DNA of 15,351 nt. It comes from an uncultured Prevotellaceae bacterium (GTDB taxonomy: Bacteria > Bacteroidota > Bacteroidia > Bacteroidales > Bacteroidaceae). Made by a program: the position numbers and the translations under genes. The number at the start of each line of letters is the position of its first letter. Position 1 is the first letter of the stretch. The stretch lies in the NCBI GenBank assembly GCA_946413885.1, contig CAMKMK010000028.1, forward strand, positions 1 through 15,351, in the 5' to 3' direction. This document shows, in pieces, positions 8,481 through 15,351 of this stretch. The notes beneath the pieces were generated by a model. That model worked only from the letters and a program-made list of their open reading frames with translations, was not told the DNA's origin and made no database searches.

Positions 8481-9381
8481 TTGCTGGACATTTTTCTTCT
8501 TGTCATGTTCTTCTTCCTCATCTGATGGCGAAGAGGAAGAATCGTTGTGCATCCTTTTCACGGGTGACGTTCTCCTTGATAGAGGGGTGCGTCCTATCGC
8601 TGAAACTCGTGGAATTGGCTATCTGTTTGGACAGGTAGAACCTTACTTCCGCAGGGCCGATGCTGTTGTCATAAATTTGGAGACTCCCATTACAGATACG
8701 TTGTCTCCTATCAACAAAAAATACATTTTCCGGGCTGATTCACGATGGGCTTCGGATCTCAGACACGTAGGTGTCACTCATGCAGCAATGGCCAACAACC
8801 ATACTGTGGACCAAGGCTTGCATGGCTTACAGGACACGTATCGACATCTTACAGAGGCAGGCATCATTCCTATTGGTTATGGAACATCGATGGAACAACA
8901 ACTCGAGCCTGCCGTCATAACTAAAGGAGAGGAACGTGTTGCTATCTTCAACGCAATCACCATGCCAATCGAGAATTGGCACCATACTGATGACTGTCCA
9001 GGTATCTGTCAGCCCTCTGCTGATCAGTTGACTGATGCCATTCGACGATATCATATCTCTTGGCCAAATACCAGGATCGTCGTTGTACTCCATTGGGGTG
9101 TGGAGTTTCAAACCCAACCCTCGATAGGGCAACACATGCTTGCTGCCAAGTTATCAGAGGCTGGAGCGGATGCTATCATTGGACACCATCCCCATGTATT
9201 ACAACCCATTGACACCATTAACGGTACACTTGTATTCTATAGTTTAGGGAATTTCGTTTTTGACCAGCGTCCTCCCTTAACCCAACGTACCATGATGGTG
9301 AATCTGCATTTCCATCCTGATGCATCTGTCACATACGATACGATCCCTGTCCAAATAAAACAGAACCGTCCAGCTTTATAA
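8449..9381 (+). CDS. CapA-family metallophosphatase-like lipoprotein
   Basis: A 310-residue member of the CapA/PgsA family, a calcineurin-like metallophosphatase fold named for poly-gamma-glutamate capsule synthesis but used more widely in cell envelopes. Conserved motifs are in order: FTGDVLLDRG (D40), NLETPIT (N76-E78), ANNHTVDQG (N116-H118), LHWGVEF (H215), GHHPHVLQP (H246-H249) and SLGNFVFDQ. All metal-site positions that I can judge are present. The signal ends in FLSC with C20 as the lipidation site, followed by SSSSSDGEEEES, an acidic stretch like the export signals of surface lipoproteins in Bacteroidetes. The ATG lies inside the end of the DUF3160 gene in another frame (32-base overlap). 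No capsule synthesis genes such as capB or capC are near, so a role in poly-gamma-glutamate synthesis is unlikely. The substrate is unknown. Confidence 0.88.
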   Translation: MKWFSIALVVSCWTFFFLSCSSSSSDGEEEESLCILFTGDVLLDRGVRPIAETRGIGYLFGQVEPYFRRADAVVINLETPITDTLSPINKKYIFRADSRWASDLRHVGVTHAAMANNHTVDQGLHGLQDTYRHLTEAGIIPIGYGTSMEQQLEPAVITKGEERVAIFNAITMPIENWHHTDDCPGICQPSADQLTDAIRRYHISWPNTRIVVVLHWGVEFQTQPSIGQHMLAAKLSEAGADAIIGHHPHVLQPIDTINGTLVFYSLGNFVFDQRPPLTQRTMMVNLHFHPDASVTYDTIPVQIKQNRPAL

Positions 9382-9458
9382 AAGAGATGTAAAAATGAAG
9401 TAAAACGTAAGAGATTCTGCTACATTTGCTAATAAAGCGTAATTTGTGGGGATGATAT

Positions 9459-9490
9459 GTTGGCAGATAGAAAGTTTATTCGTAAATTTG
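9459..9490 (+). promoter_or_regulatory. Bacteroidetes-type promoter of ilvC
   Basis: A perfect -7 box TAAATTTG lies at 9483-9490. Twenty bases upstream is GTTG at 9459-9462, one mismatch from the TTTG -33 box. The start of transcription would be near 9497, giving a leader of about 70 bases before the ilvC ATG at 9567, without an obvious hairpin. A second -7-like match, TACATTTG, lies at 9421-9428 but has no TTTG at the proper distance. The rest of the 185 bases between the CapA-like gene and ilvC shows no gene and no clear terminator. Confidence 0.7.
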
Positions 9491-9566
9491 CACACGATTG
9501 ATATTGCGGCATTCTTTGCCCCAGACAACAGGATTATACAGAACATTTAAATATAAAAAGAAAACA

Positions 9567-10610
9567 ATGGCAAAAATGAATTTTGGTGGCGTTATCGAGG
9601 AAGTGATGACGCGCGAGGAGTTCCCTTTGGAGAAGGCACGTGAAATTCTGAAAGACGAGACGATTGCTGTCATCGGTTATGGTGTGCAGGGTCCTGGTCA
9701 GTCATGCAATTTGCGCGACAATGGTTTTAATGTAATTGTAGGACAGCGTCAGGGCAAAACATTCGAGAAAGCTAAAGCTGACGGTTGGGTGCCTGGTGAA
9801 ACACTTTTCTCCATCGAGGAAGCTGCTGAAAAAGGTACTATCGTAATGTGTCTATTGTCAGATGCAGCGGTGATGAGTGTTTGGCCTACACTGAAAAAGT
9901 ATCTTACCCCAGGCAAGGCCCTCTATTTTTCTCATGGTTTTGCTATTACTTGGAATGATCGTACAGGATGTGTTCCACCTCAGGATATCGATGTCATCAT
10001 GGTAGCTCCCAAGGGTTCTGGAACCTCTTTGCGTACCATGTTCCTGGAGGGTCGTGGATTGAACAGCTCTTATGCTGTATATCAGGATGCTACAGGCAAA
10101 GCCTTGGATCGCACCCTGGCTCTGGGTATCGGTATCGGTAGTGGTTATCTGTTCGAAACAACCTTCCAGCGCGAAGCTACCAGCGATTTGACAGGTGAGC
10201 GTGGTTCTTTGATGGGCGCAATTCAGGGTCTTCTGTTGGCTCAGTATGAGGTTCTTCGCGAGAATGGTCACACTCCATCGGAAGCTTTCAATGAGACCGT
10301 TGAGGAGTTGACTCAGTCTCTGATGCCTCTCTTCGCAGCAAAGGGTATGGACTGGATGTATGCAAACTGCTCTACCACTGCTCAGCGTGGTGCTTTGGAT
10401 TGGTATCCTCGTTTCCACGATGCCATCAAGCCCATCATGAAGTGGTTGTATATGAGTGTGAAGTTGGGCAATGAGGCTCAGATTTCTATCGATTCCAACT
10501 CTAAACCAGATTATCGTGTGGGACTGGAGAAGGAATTGGCAGCTCTGCGTGAGTCTGAAATGTGGCGCACCGCTGAGGTTGTTCGTAAACTTCGCCCCGA
10601 GAACAACTAA
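9567..10610 (+). CDS. ilvC: Ketol-acid reductoisomerase
   Basis: This cytoplasmic enzyme converts acetolactate and acetohydroxybutyrate to the dihydroxy acids used by IlvD, with NAD(P)H and Mg. The product is 347 residues, a short-form enzyme. The Rossmann motif GYGVQG lies at 37-42, the cofactor-loop region reads VGQRQGKTF, and further conserved stretches are APKGSGTSLR, FLEGRGLNSSYA and SDLTGERGSLMGAIQGLL, where D207 and E211 are the expected Mg ligands; NETVEELTQSL contributes the other acidic residues. The frame is open upstream to a TTG at 9498, but that extension begins at the predicted transcription start, and homologues begin MAxMNFGG, so the ATG at 9567 is preferred. A strong terminator follows. 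Unlike the other ilv genes it has its own promoter and is separated from ilvN by about 5 kb. Confidence 0.97.
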   Translation: MAKMNFGGVIEEVMTREEFPLEKAREILKDETIAVIGYGVQGPGQSCNLRDNGFNVIVGQRQGKTFEKAKADGWVPGETLFSIEEAAEKGTIVMCLLSDAAVMSVWPTLKKYLTPGKALYFSHGFAITWNDRTGCVPPQDIDVIMVAPKGSGTSLRTMFLEGRGLNSSYAVYQDATGKALDRTLALGIGIGSGYLFETTFQREATSDLTGERGSLMGAIQGLLLAQYEVLRENGHTPSEAFNETVEELTQSLMPLFAAKGMDWMYANCSTTAQRGALDWYPRFHDAIKPIMKWLYMSVKLGNEAQISIDSNSKPDYRVGLEKELAALRESEMWRTAEVVRKLRPENN

Positions 10611-10639
10611 TCAGAGCAGATTCCCAAAAGTTAGAATAC

Positions 10640-10675
10640 AAAGGGGCGGAGTGTGTGTCATTCTGCCCCTTTTTC
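10640..10675 (+). terminator. Intrinsic terminator after ilvC
   Basis: An 11-base-pair stem, AAAGGGGCGGA (10640-10650) against TCTGCCCCTTT (10662-10672), with one G-U pair and an 11-base loop, is followed by further T residues. It lies 29 bases after the ilvC stop codon. This is the clearest terminator in the window and separates the ilv region from the cell-wall peptide genes. Confidence 0.88.
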
Positions 10676-10736
10676 TCTCGACCTCGGTTCTATTCTAATG
10701 AGATTCAGAAAAAGATAAATAGCGTATAATCCTTAG

Positions 10737-11678
10737 ATGAAGAGACTTTTCTTTTTCCTTTTTGGACTATGCAGTTTCTTTGCAGGCATGGCAGACGAAC
10801 CATTTGGTATCGTTAATGTATCTGTTTGCAATACCAGGAATGAGGCTGACTATAATTCGGCACAAGAATCACAAGCTCTTTTAGGAATGCCTGTTAGGAT
10901 TTTAGATCGAGAAAGGGAATGGACTAAGATACAGACGCCTGACGAATATATTCATTGGGTTTTGTCAGGTTCTCTCCATCGAGTGGATGAGGCTGGTTTG
11001 CATGCGTGGAATAGGGCAGACCAAGTGGTGGTAACAGCTCTCCATGGCTTTGTCTATCAGGAAAAGAACATCCGTTCTCAAACGATGAGTGATGTGGTGG
11101 CTGGAGACCGATTGCGTTTGATAGCCTGTCGGGGGAAATTCTATGAAGTGGCTTATCCTGATGGTCGGAAAGGGTATATCTCACGCAAGATATGCCAGCC
11201 CATCTGGGAATGGAGATACAAACTGAAGCAGGACGCCCAGAGTATCTTGAAGACTGCATACACGATGAACGGAGTCCCATATATGTGGGGAGGCACTTCA
11301 CCTAAAGGAATGGATTGCAGCGGATTCGTTCGCACTACACTCTATATGCACGACATCATTATTCCACGCAATGCAGCCCAGCAGGCAGAAAAAGGACAAC
11401 GCATCGAGATTGCTTCCGACTTCAGTAATCTACAGCCAGGTGACCTGCTTTTCTTTGGCAACAAACGTACTGGTCATGTGAGTCACGTGGGTTTCTATGT
11501 AGGGCAGAAGCGATTCATCCATTCACTTGGATGGGTTCATGAGAGCAGTTTCTCACCCCAAGACCCCAACTACGACGAGTACGATCTGGGCAGATTGCTT
11601 TTTGCATCGCGCATTTTACCATATATAAATAAGGAGTCAGGACTCTGTACTACTGACCAAAACGAATATTACAAATGA
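10737..11678 (+). CDS. Secreted SH3 / NlpC-P60 cell-wall peptidase
   Basis: A 313-residue exported cysteine peptidase, most likely a gamma-D-glutamyl-L-diamino acid endopeptidase acting on murein peptides, similar in design to YkfC-type enzymes. A cleavable signal (KRLFFFLFGLCSFFAGMA) is followed by two SH3-like stretches at about 23-80 and 95-160. The NlpC/P60 domain starts near 170 with VPYMWGGTSPKGMDCSGFV; C194 is the nucleophile, H250 in HVSHVGFYVG the general base and H262 in RFIHS the third residue, so the triad is complete. Its stop overlaps the start of the epimerase gene by 4 bases (ATGA), which means the two are coupled. The 61 bases between the ilvC terminator and this gene should hold a promoter, but I find no good TAnnTTTG match, only a TATAAT-like string near 10730. 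Confidence 0.92.
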   Translation: MKRLFFFLFGLCSFFAGMADEPFGIVNVSVCNTRNEADYNSAQESQALLGMPVRILDREREWTKIQTPDEYIHWVLSGSLHRVDEAGLHAWNRADQVVVTALHGFVYQEKNIRSQTMSDVVAGDRLRLIACRGKFYEVAYPDGRKGYISRKICQPIWEWRYKLKQDAQSILKTAYTMNGVPYMWGGTSPKGMDCSGFVRTTLYMHDIIIPRNAAQQAEKGQRIEIASDFSNLQPGDLLFFGNKRTGHVSHVGFYVGQKRFIHSLGWVHESSFSPQDPNYDEYDLGRLLFASRILPYINKESGLCTTDQNEYYK

Positions 11679-12823
11679 CAAACCGACGAGATTTTCTCCG
11701 TACTGCACTTCTGACATCAGCAGGTCTTTCCTTGATCCCATCCAGTGGATTAGCAGTTCCCATGATGAACCGAAAAGGAAGAAAGAAGCAGATGAAGTTG
11801 ACTTTCTTTCCCTATGAACTGCAACTGAGGCACGTTTTTACTGTCGCGACCTATTCACGAAGCACTACGCCTGACATCCAAGTGGAATTGGAGTATGATG
11901 GCTATACGGGATACGGTGAGGCCAGCATGCCTCCTTATCTGGCTAAGGAATTGGGAACAGTGGATAGTGTATCACGTTTTTTGGAGCGTGTTGCTACCAG
12001 ATTGCAGGACTTCCCAGACCCTTTCCAAATGGAAGATATTCTTAGCGCCATCGATCAGATGGACGAGGGTAATGCGGCAGGTAAGGCAGCTGTGGATATC
12101 GCTCTCCATGATTTGGTGGGCAAGATGATGAAGCAACCTTGGTATCGTATCTGGGGACTCAATCCCGCTTTGGCTCCTTCCACCACTTTTACCATAGGAA
12201 TCGATACGGCTGATGTCGTTCGTCAGAAGACTCGAGAGTGTGCTGACCGTTTCAACATCCTGAAAGTGAAGGTGGGGCGAGACAATGATAAGGAGATGAT
12301 AAATACGATTCGCGAAGTAACGAATTTGCCTATCGCCGTGGATGCTAACCAGGGATGGAAGGACCGTCAGCAAGCGTTGGACATGATTTTCTGGCTCAAG
12401 GAGCATGGAATTGTGATGGTGGAACAGCCGATGCCTAAAGAGCAACTCGATGATATTGCTTGGGTGACGGAGCATTCCCCTTTGCCTGTCTTTGCTGACG
12501 AAAGTATCCAGCGGTTGAAGGACATCGAGGGTTTGAAAGGTGCCTTTACAGGTATCAATATCAAACTGATGAAATGCACTGGTATGCGTGAGGCATGGAA
12601 GATGTTGAATACTGCCCGTGCTTTAGGGATGAAGGTGATGGTGGGATGTATGACAGAGACTTCGTGTGCAGTTTCTGCCGCAGCCCAATTGTCTCCTGCT
12701 GTGGATTTTGCTGACTTGGATGGTAATCTGCTCATCAGCAATGACCGCTTCTCTGGTGTAGAAGTAATCGATGGAAAGCTGACGTTGCCAGACAGGCCAG
12801 GAATTGGTTTGAAGAGTAATTAG
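11675..12823 (+). CDS. Dipeptide epimerase (L-Ala-D/L-Glu type) with Tat-like signal
   Basis: An enolase-superfamily enzyme of the muconate-lactonizing subgroup that most likely epimerises L-Ala-D-Glu from murein to L-Ala-L-Glu. Of 382 residues, the first 40 are an export-type extension with NRRDFLRTALLTSAGLSLIPSSGLA, a twin-arginine signal pattern. The catalytic domains follow from about residue 41. The acid/base lysines are K197 and K199 in LKVKVG and K297 in NIKLMKCTG; the metal ligands are D223 in VDANQGW, E250 in VEQP and D275 in ADES; DLDGNLL near the end matches the dipeptide-binding segment of these epimerases. The gene overlaps the NlpC/P60 peptidase by 4 bases, which supports a shared pathway: the peptidase would release L-Ala-D-Glu and this enzyme would convert it. 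Other dipeptides are possible substrates. Confidence 0.9.
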   Translation: MTNRRDFLRTALLTSAGLSLIPSSGLAVPMMNRKGRKKQMKLTFFPYELQLRHVFTVATYSRSTTPDIQVELEYDGYTGYGEASMPPYLAKELGTVDSVSRFLERVATRLQDFPDPFQMEDILSAIDQMDEGNAAGKAAVDIALHDLVGKMMKQPWYRIWGLNPALAPSTTFTIGIDTADVVRQKTRECADRFNILKVKVGRDNDKEMINTIREVTNLPIAVDANQGWKDRQQALDMIFWLKEHGIVMVEQPMPKEQLDDIAWVTEHSPLPVFADESIQRLKDIEGLKGAFTGINIKLMKCTGMREAWKMLNTARALGMKVMVGCMTETSCAVSAAAQLSPAVDFADLDGNLLISNDRFSGVEVIDGKLTLPDRPGIGLKSN

Positions 12824-12846
12824 GGATATGCTTTGCTTTCATATCC
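12824..12846 (+). repeat. Perfect inverted repeat (hairpin) after the epimerase stop codon
   Basis: GGATATG at 12824-12830 pairs perfectly with CATATCC at 12840-12846 across a 9-base loop. The first base follows directly on the TAG stop. No run of T follows, so it is a poor intrinsic terminator. It may be an mRNA-stability element or an operator for the transglutaminase-like gene 58 bases downstream. The rest of this 81-base gap shows no convincing promoter. Confidence 0.55.
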
Positions 12847-12904
12847 ATGACAATTCATGTATTTCGAAGTCGTCGTGTCACGTAAATGAATAAAACAGAA
12901 TAAA

Positions 12905-14215
12905 ATGAAGCACAAGTTATTAATTTCCGTATTGTTGCTTTGTACCAGTTTGGGTGCTTCAGCCTATGATTGGCAGACAGATTTGCAGCATCGTCTTCGC
13001 TACGACTTCAATAAAAGTCGTGAGTCGGTAGTGGACTACATTCGTCAGTACATTCCTCATGTTACAGATGAACAGATTGCGCGCTGGGAGGAATCGGGTG
13101 CTCTGGAGCAGATGATTCTTGATGGCGAGAAAGTCTATTTTTCTCGTGCTGCACGCAACCTGTTCCGTATCGATCCTCAATGTGTTGCCATTTGGAACAA
13201 GACATATCAAGAAGGATGGTCTAACGGGCAGATTGCTTGCATGAAAAACATTCCTCAGATTCTGCGGGATGCTCCGTGGGACAATCAACATATAGCCCAG
13301 GCTCGCCGTATGCGTGTTACTTACACGCTGACCGTGGATGCAGATGCAGTACCTGCTGGCGAGAAGGTTCGCTGCTGGTTGCCTTATCCTCGCCAGGATC
13401 AGGTTCGTCAGACGGATGTAGAATTGGTTTCTGCCAGTCAGGAAAAATATCAGTTTGCTGATTTTAAGTGCGCTCACAGTACTCTTTATATGGAGCAGAC
13501 GGCTGTGGCTGGTAAACCTACCATCTTTCAGGAAGTTTTCGAGTTCACTGCTCATGGAGCCAAGTTTGACCTTTCGAATGCTGAGCCTTATGACAAGAAA
13601 TCCAAACTTTATAAGGAGTATACCGCAGAGCGCGAGAAACATATCGTGTTCACTCCCCAGCTGTGTGCCCTTTCAGACAGCCTGACCGCAGGCTTAATCA
13701 ATCCTGTAGAAAAAGCACGCAACATTTGGCTCTATATTGACGCCAATTATCCTTGGGCATCTGCTCGCGAGTACAGTACCATCGAAAACATCCCTATGTA
13801 TGTACTACAGAATCGTCATGGCGATTGTGGACAAAAGAGCCTACTTCTTATTACATTGTGTCGCATTGCTGGTATTCCTGCACGTTGGCAGAGTGGATTC
13901 CAAGCTCATCCTTGGGCAGATAACATGCATGACTGGGCAGAAATTTATTTCGAAGGTGTTGGTTGGGTTCCTGTAGATCAATCTTATGGCGTAACTCCCT
14001 ATGGTCGTAATGAGGCAGAGCGTATGTTCTACTTCGGTGGCATTGATTCCTGGCGTATGATTGTCAACTCTGATTACGGCAGACCTCTTTCTCCAAAGAA
14101 GAAGTATCCACGCAGTGAAACCGTCGACTTCCAGCGTGGCGAGGTAGAGTGGGCTAAGGGAAACATCTATTTTGATGAATGGACCTATGACATGGAGGTG
14201 GAGTATTTGGATTAA
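12905..14215 (+). CDS. Secreted transglutaminase-like (papain-fold) protein
   Basis: A 436-residue exported protein with a clear signal peptide (KHKLLISVLLLCTSLGASA). The N-terminal 300 residues hold a helical lead-in and a beta-rich part (VTYTLTVDADAVPAGEKVRCWLPYP) typical of proteins with a transglutaminase-like core. The core has NRHGDCGQKSLLLITLCRIAGIPARW with C308, MHDWAEIYF with H342 and WVPVDQSYG with D358, a complete Cys-His-Asp triad. Bacterial members act as peptidases or amide-bond enzymes; which applies here is not shown. It lies 81 bases after the epimerase, so it could be in the same transcript or start its own. Its context suggests a part in handling cell-wall or other extracellular peptides; this is inference from position. 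No clear terminator follows. Confidence 0.88.
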   Translation: MKHKLLISVLLLCTSLGASAYDWQTDLQHRLRYDFNKSRESVVDYIRQYIPHVTDEQIARWEESGALEQMILDGEKVYFSRAARNLFRIDPQCVAIWNKTYQEGWSNGQIACMKNIPQILRDAPWDNQHIAQARRMRVTYTLTVDADAVPAGEKVRCWLPYPRQDQVRQTDVELVSASQEKYQFADFKCAHSTLYMEQTAVAGKPTIFQEVFEFTAHGAKFDLSNAEPYDKKSKLYKEYTAEREKHIVFTPQLCALSDSLTAGLINPVEKARNIWLYIDANYPWASAREYSTIENIPMYVLQNRHGDCGQKSLLLITLCRIAGIPARWQSGFQAHPWADNMHDWAEIYFEGVGWVPVDQSYGVTPYGRNEAERMFYFGGIDSWRMIVNSDYGRPLSPKKKYPRSETVDFQRGEVEWAKGNIYFDEWTYDMEVEYLD

Positions 14216-14392
14216 GATGATGTAGAGAAGACTTCTTTTAACATTCTTTGATAATTTCTTTTTTACTTTTATTACGTGCAGAAAGGTTTCATTATGGAAT
14301 CTTTTTGCATGGGACTTTTTCGTTTTTTCACGTTTTTATCCAAAATTAATGAAATTTTATCCCGAATCGTGTGTTGTTTTGATAAAAATTAT

Positions 14393-14400
14393 TAATTTTG
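14393..14400 (+). promoter_or_regulatory. Probable -7 box of the SusC-like gene
   Basis: TAATTTTG at 14393-14400 matches TAnnTTTG perfectly and would place the transcript start near 14407, with a leader of about 100 bases. I see no TTTG at the expected 19-21 bases upstream; the nearest (GTTG at 14373-14376 and TTTG at 14378-14381) are too close. The 291-base gap from 14216 is very AT-rich, holds no gene, and shows no clear terminator for the upstream cluster. Confidence 0.5.
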
Positions 14401-14411
14401 CACTTTGAAAG

Positions 14412-14434
14412 GTTGATTAGGCATGTCAATCAGC
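14412..14434 (+). promoter_or_regulatory. Small hairpin in the leader of the SusC-like gene
   Basis: GTTGATT (14412-14418) can pair with AATCAGC (14428-14434), seven pairs with one G-U, across a 9-base loop. It would form at the very 5' end of the predicted transcript and might protect the mRNA. It is weak and may be chance in AT-rich sequence. Confidence 0.3.
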
Positions 14435-14506
14435 ATAATATAATAAGGTAAAAAGCAATTAGACAAAATATTTATTTATTATTAACTAACAATTAACAAA
14501 AACAAC

Positions 14507-15351
14507 ATGGGTAAAAAAATTCTATTGTTCTTTGCTTGTCTGTTGATGTCGGCAAGCATGGCATTCGCCCAGTCTCAACCTGTGACAGGTACTGTTATAG
14601 ACAGTGAGACAGGTGAGCCTTTAGTTGGTGCTTCTGTTAGGGTCGAAGGTACTACGATTGGTACTTTGACTGATATAGACGGTAAGTTCACCTTAAGGAA
14701 TCTCCCCAAGGATGCCGAGATGATTTCCGTGAGTTTCATGGGTATGAATACCGTGAAATCTTACATCAAGCCCCACATGGCAATCACCCTGACGCCTAAT
14801 GCTCAGGACATGAATGAGGTGATGGTCGTAGCCTTTGGTCAGCAGACCAAGGAGTCCTTCACAGGTTCCGCCACAGTTATTAATTCTGAGGACTTGAAGA
14901 AGAAGACTACTGCTAACGTAGCCAACGCTCTTGTCGGTGAAGTGCCAGGCCTGCAGATGACAGGTCAGAGTGGTGCACCTGGCGCAGGCGCTGGTAGCAT
15001 CTTCATCCGTGGTATCACTTCATTGTATTCTGATGTATCGCCACTTATCATCGTCGATGGTGCTCCATATTACGCAAGTCTGACGAACATCAATTCCGAT
15101 GATATTGAAAGCGTGACTGTGCTGAAGGACGCTGCCTCTGCTGCATTGTATGGTGCTGCAGGTGCTGCAGGTGTCATCCTCGTTACCACGAAGAGAGGCC
15201 GCACACCTGAAGCAGTTATCAATGTTGACATGAAGTGGGGTGCAAACACTCGCGCCGTACAGGATTACGAGACCATTCAGGATCCCGGTCAGTACTACGA
15301 GGCATACTACGGCATGATGAACAACTATTATCTTTCTTCTCAGGGCATGAC
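14507..15351 (+). CDS. SusC/RagA-family TonB-dependent receptor, 5' part
   Basis: The first 281 codons of an outer-membrane TonB-dependent transporter; the gene continues past the window edge. A signal peptide (GKKILLFFACLLMSASMAFA) is followed by a CarboxypepD-regulatory-like domain at about 25-105 (VTGTVIDSETGEPLVGASV, TDIDGKFTLRNLP), then the SusC-type segment NEVMVVAFGQQTKESFTGS and the plug domain (NALVGEVPGLQMTGQSG, IFIRGITSLY, PLIIVDGAPYY, LKDAASAALYG, GVILVTTKRG). Such proteins pair with a SusD-like lipoprotein to import glycans, peptides or other large substrates. The partner would be expected just downstream, outside the window, so the substrate cannot be named. The usual LYGxRAANG motif reads LYGAAGAAG here. 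Confidence 0.95.
   Translation, partial: MGKKILLFFACLLMSASMAFAQSQPVTGTVIDSETGEPLVGASVRVEGTTIGTLTDIDGKFTLRNLPKDAEMISVSFMGMNTVKSYIKPHMAITLTPNAQDMNEVMVVAFGQQTKESFTGSATVINSEDLKKKTTANVANALVGEVPGLQMTGQSGAPGAGAGSIFIRGITSLYSDVSPLIIVDGAPYYASLTNINSDDIESVTVLKDAASAALYGAAGAAGVILVTTKRGRTPEAVINVDMKWGANTRAVQDYETIQDPGQYYEAYYGMMNNYYLSSQGM
15152..15169 (+). repeat. Nine-base tandem duplication inside the plug-domain coding sequence
   Basis: GGTGCTGCA occurs twice in direct tandem at 15152-15160 and 15161-15169, in frame, encoding GAAGAA at the place where SusC-family plugs usually have a G-x-R-A-A-N type sequence. The motif length is unchanged relative to the family. Confidence 0.7.

Noticed and set aside
9498..9566. 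TTG start giving a 23-residue extension of IlvC
   Set aside because: It begins at the predicted transcription start and adds sequence unlike any IlvC; the ATG at 9567 matches homologues.
10727..10735. TATAAT-like string before the NlpC/P60 gene as a promoter
   Set aside because: It lies directly before the start codon, and the main sigma factor of Bacteroidetes does not use the TATAAT hexamer; no matching upstream box was found.
12959..13642. A 227-codon minus-strand frame opposite the transglutaminase-like gene
   Set aside because: Antisense shadow without a recognisable domain, start context or neighbours on that strand.

Overview
The window looks like chromosome of a member of the Bacteroidales, most likely Prevotella or a close relative. 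Three things point there: promoter boxes of the Bacteroidetes type (TAnnTTTG, twice with a TTTG-like box 20 bases upstream), a SusC/RagA-family TonB-dependent receptor, and Ilv proteins that resemble Bacteroides/Prevotella homologues as I remember them. Every gene found is on the + strand. No tRNA, rRNA, CRISPR array, transposase or phage gene was seen.

Region 1 (about 100-5420) is a branched-chain amino acid locus: a promoter, ilvD (dihydroxy-acid dehydratase), ilvB and ilvN (acetolactate synthase large and small subunits), then an acyl-ACP thioesterase of the FatA/FatB fold. IlvN carries an unusual cysteine-rich N-terminal extension (CxxCxxCxxC).

Region 2 (5457-9381) is a tight set of three predicted lipoproteins: a small FG-GAP-like lipoprotein, a YARHG plus DUF3160 lipoprotein, and a CapA-family metallophosphatase-like lipoprotein whose start overlaps the previous gene by 32 bases. 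They lie between the first ilv genes and ilvC and show no promoter of their own, so they may be co-transcribed with the ilv genes.

Region 3 (9382-10675) is ilvC (ketol-acid reductoisomerase) with its own promoter and a strong intrinsic terminator. IlvB/IlvN, IlvC and IlvD together supply the first three common steps of valine and isoleucine synthesis; the transaminase is not in the window.

Region 4 (10737-14215) is a cell-wall peptide cluster: an SH3/NlpC-P60 endopeptidase, an enolase-superfamily dipeptide epimerase with a Tat-like signal that overlaps it by 4 bases, and a secreted transglutaminase-like protein. The first two fit cleavage of murein peptides and epimerisation of L-Ala-D-Glu.

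Region 5 (14216-15351) is a 291-base intergenic stretch with a TAnnTTTG promoter box and a small leader hairpin, followed by the 5' part of a SusC-like receptor gene that runs off the window edge.
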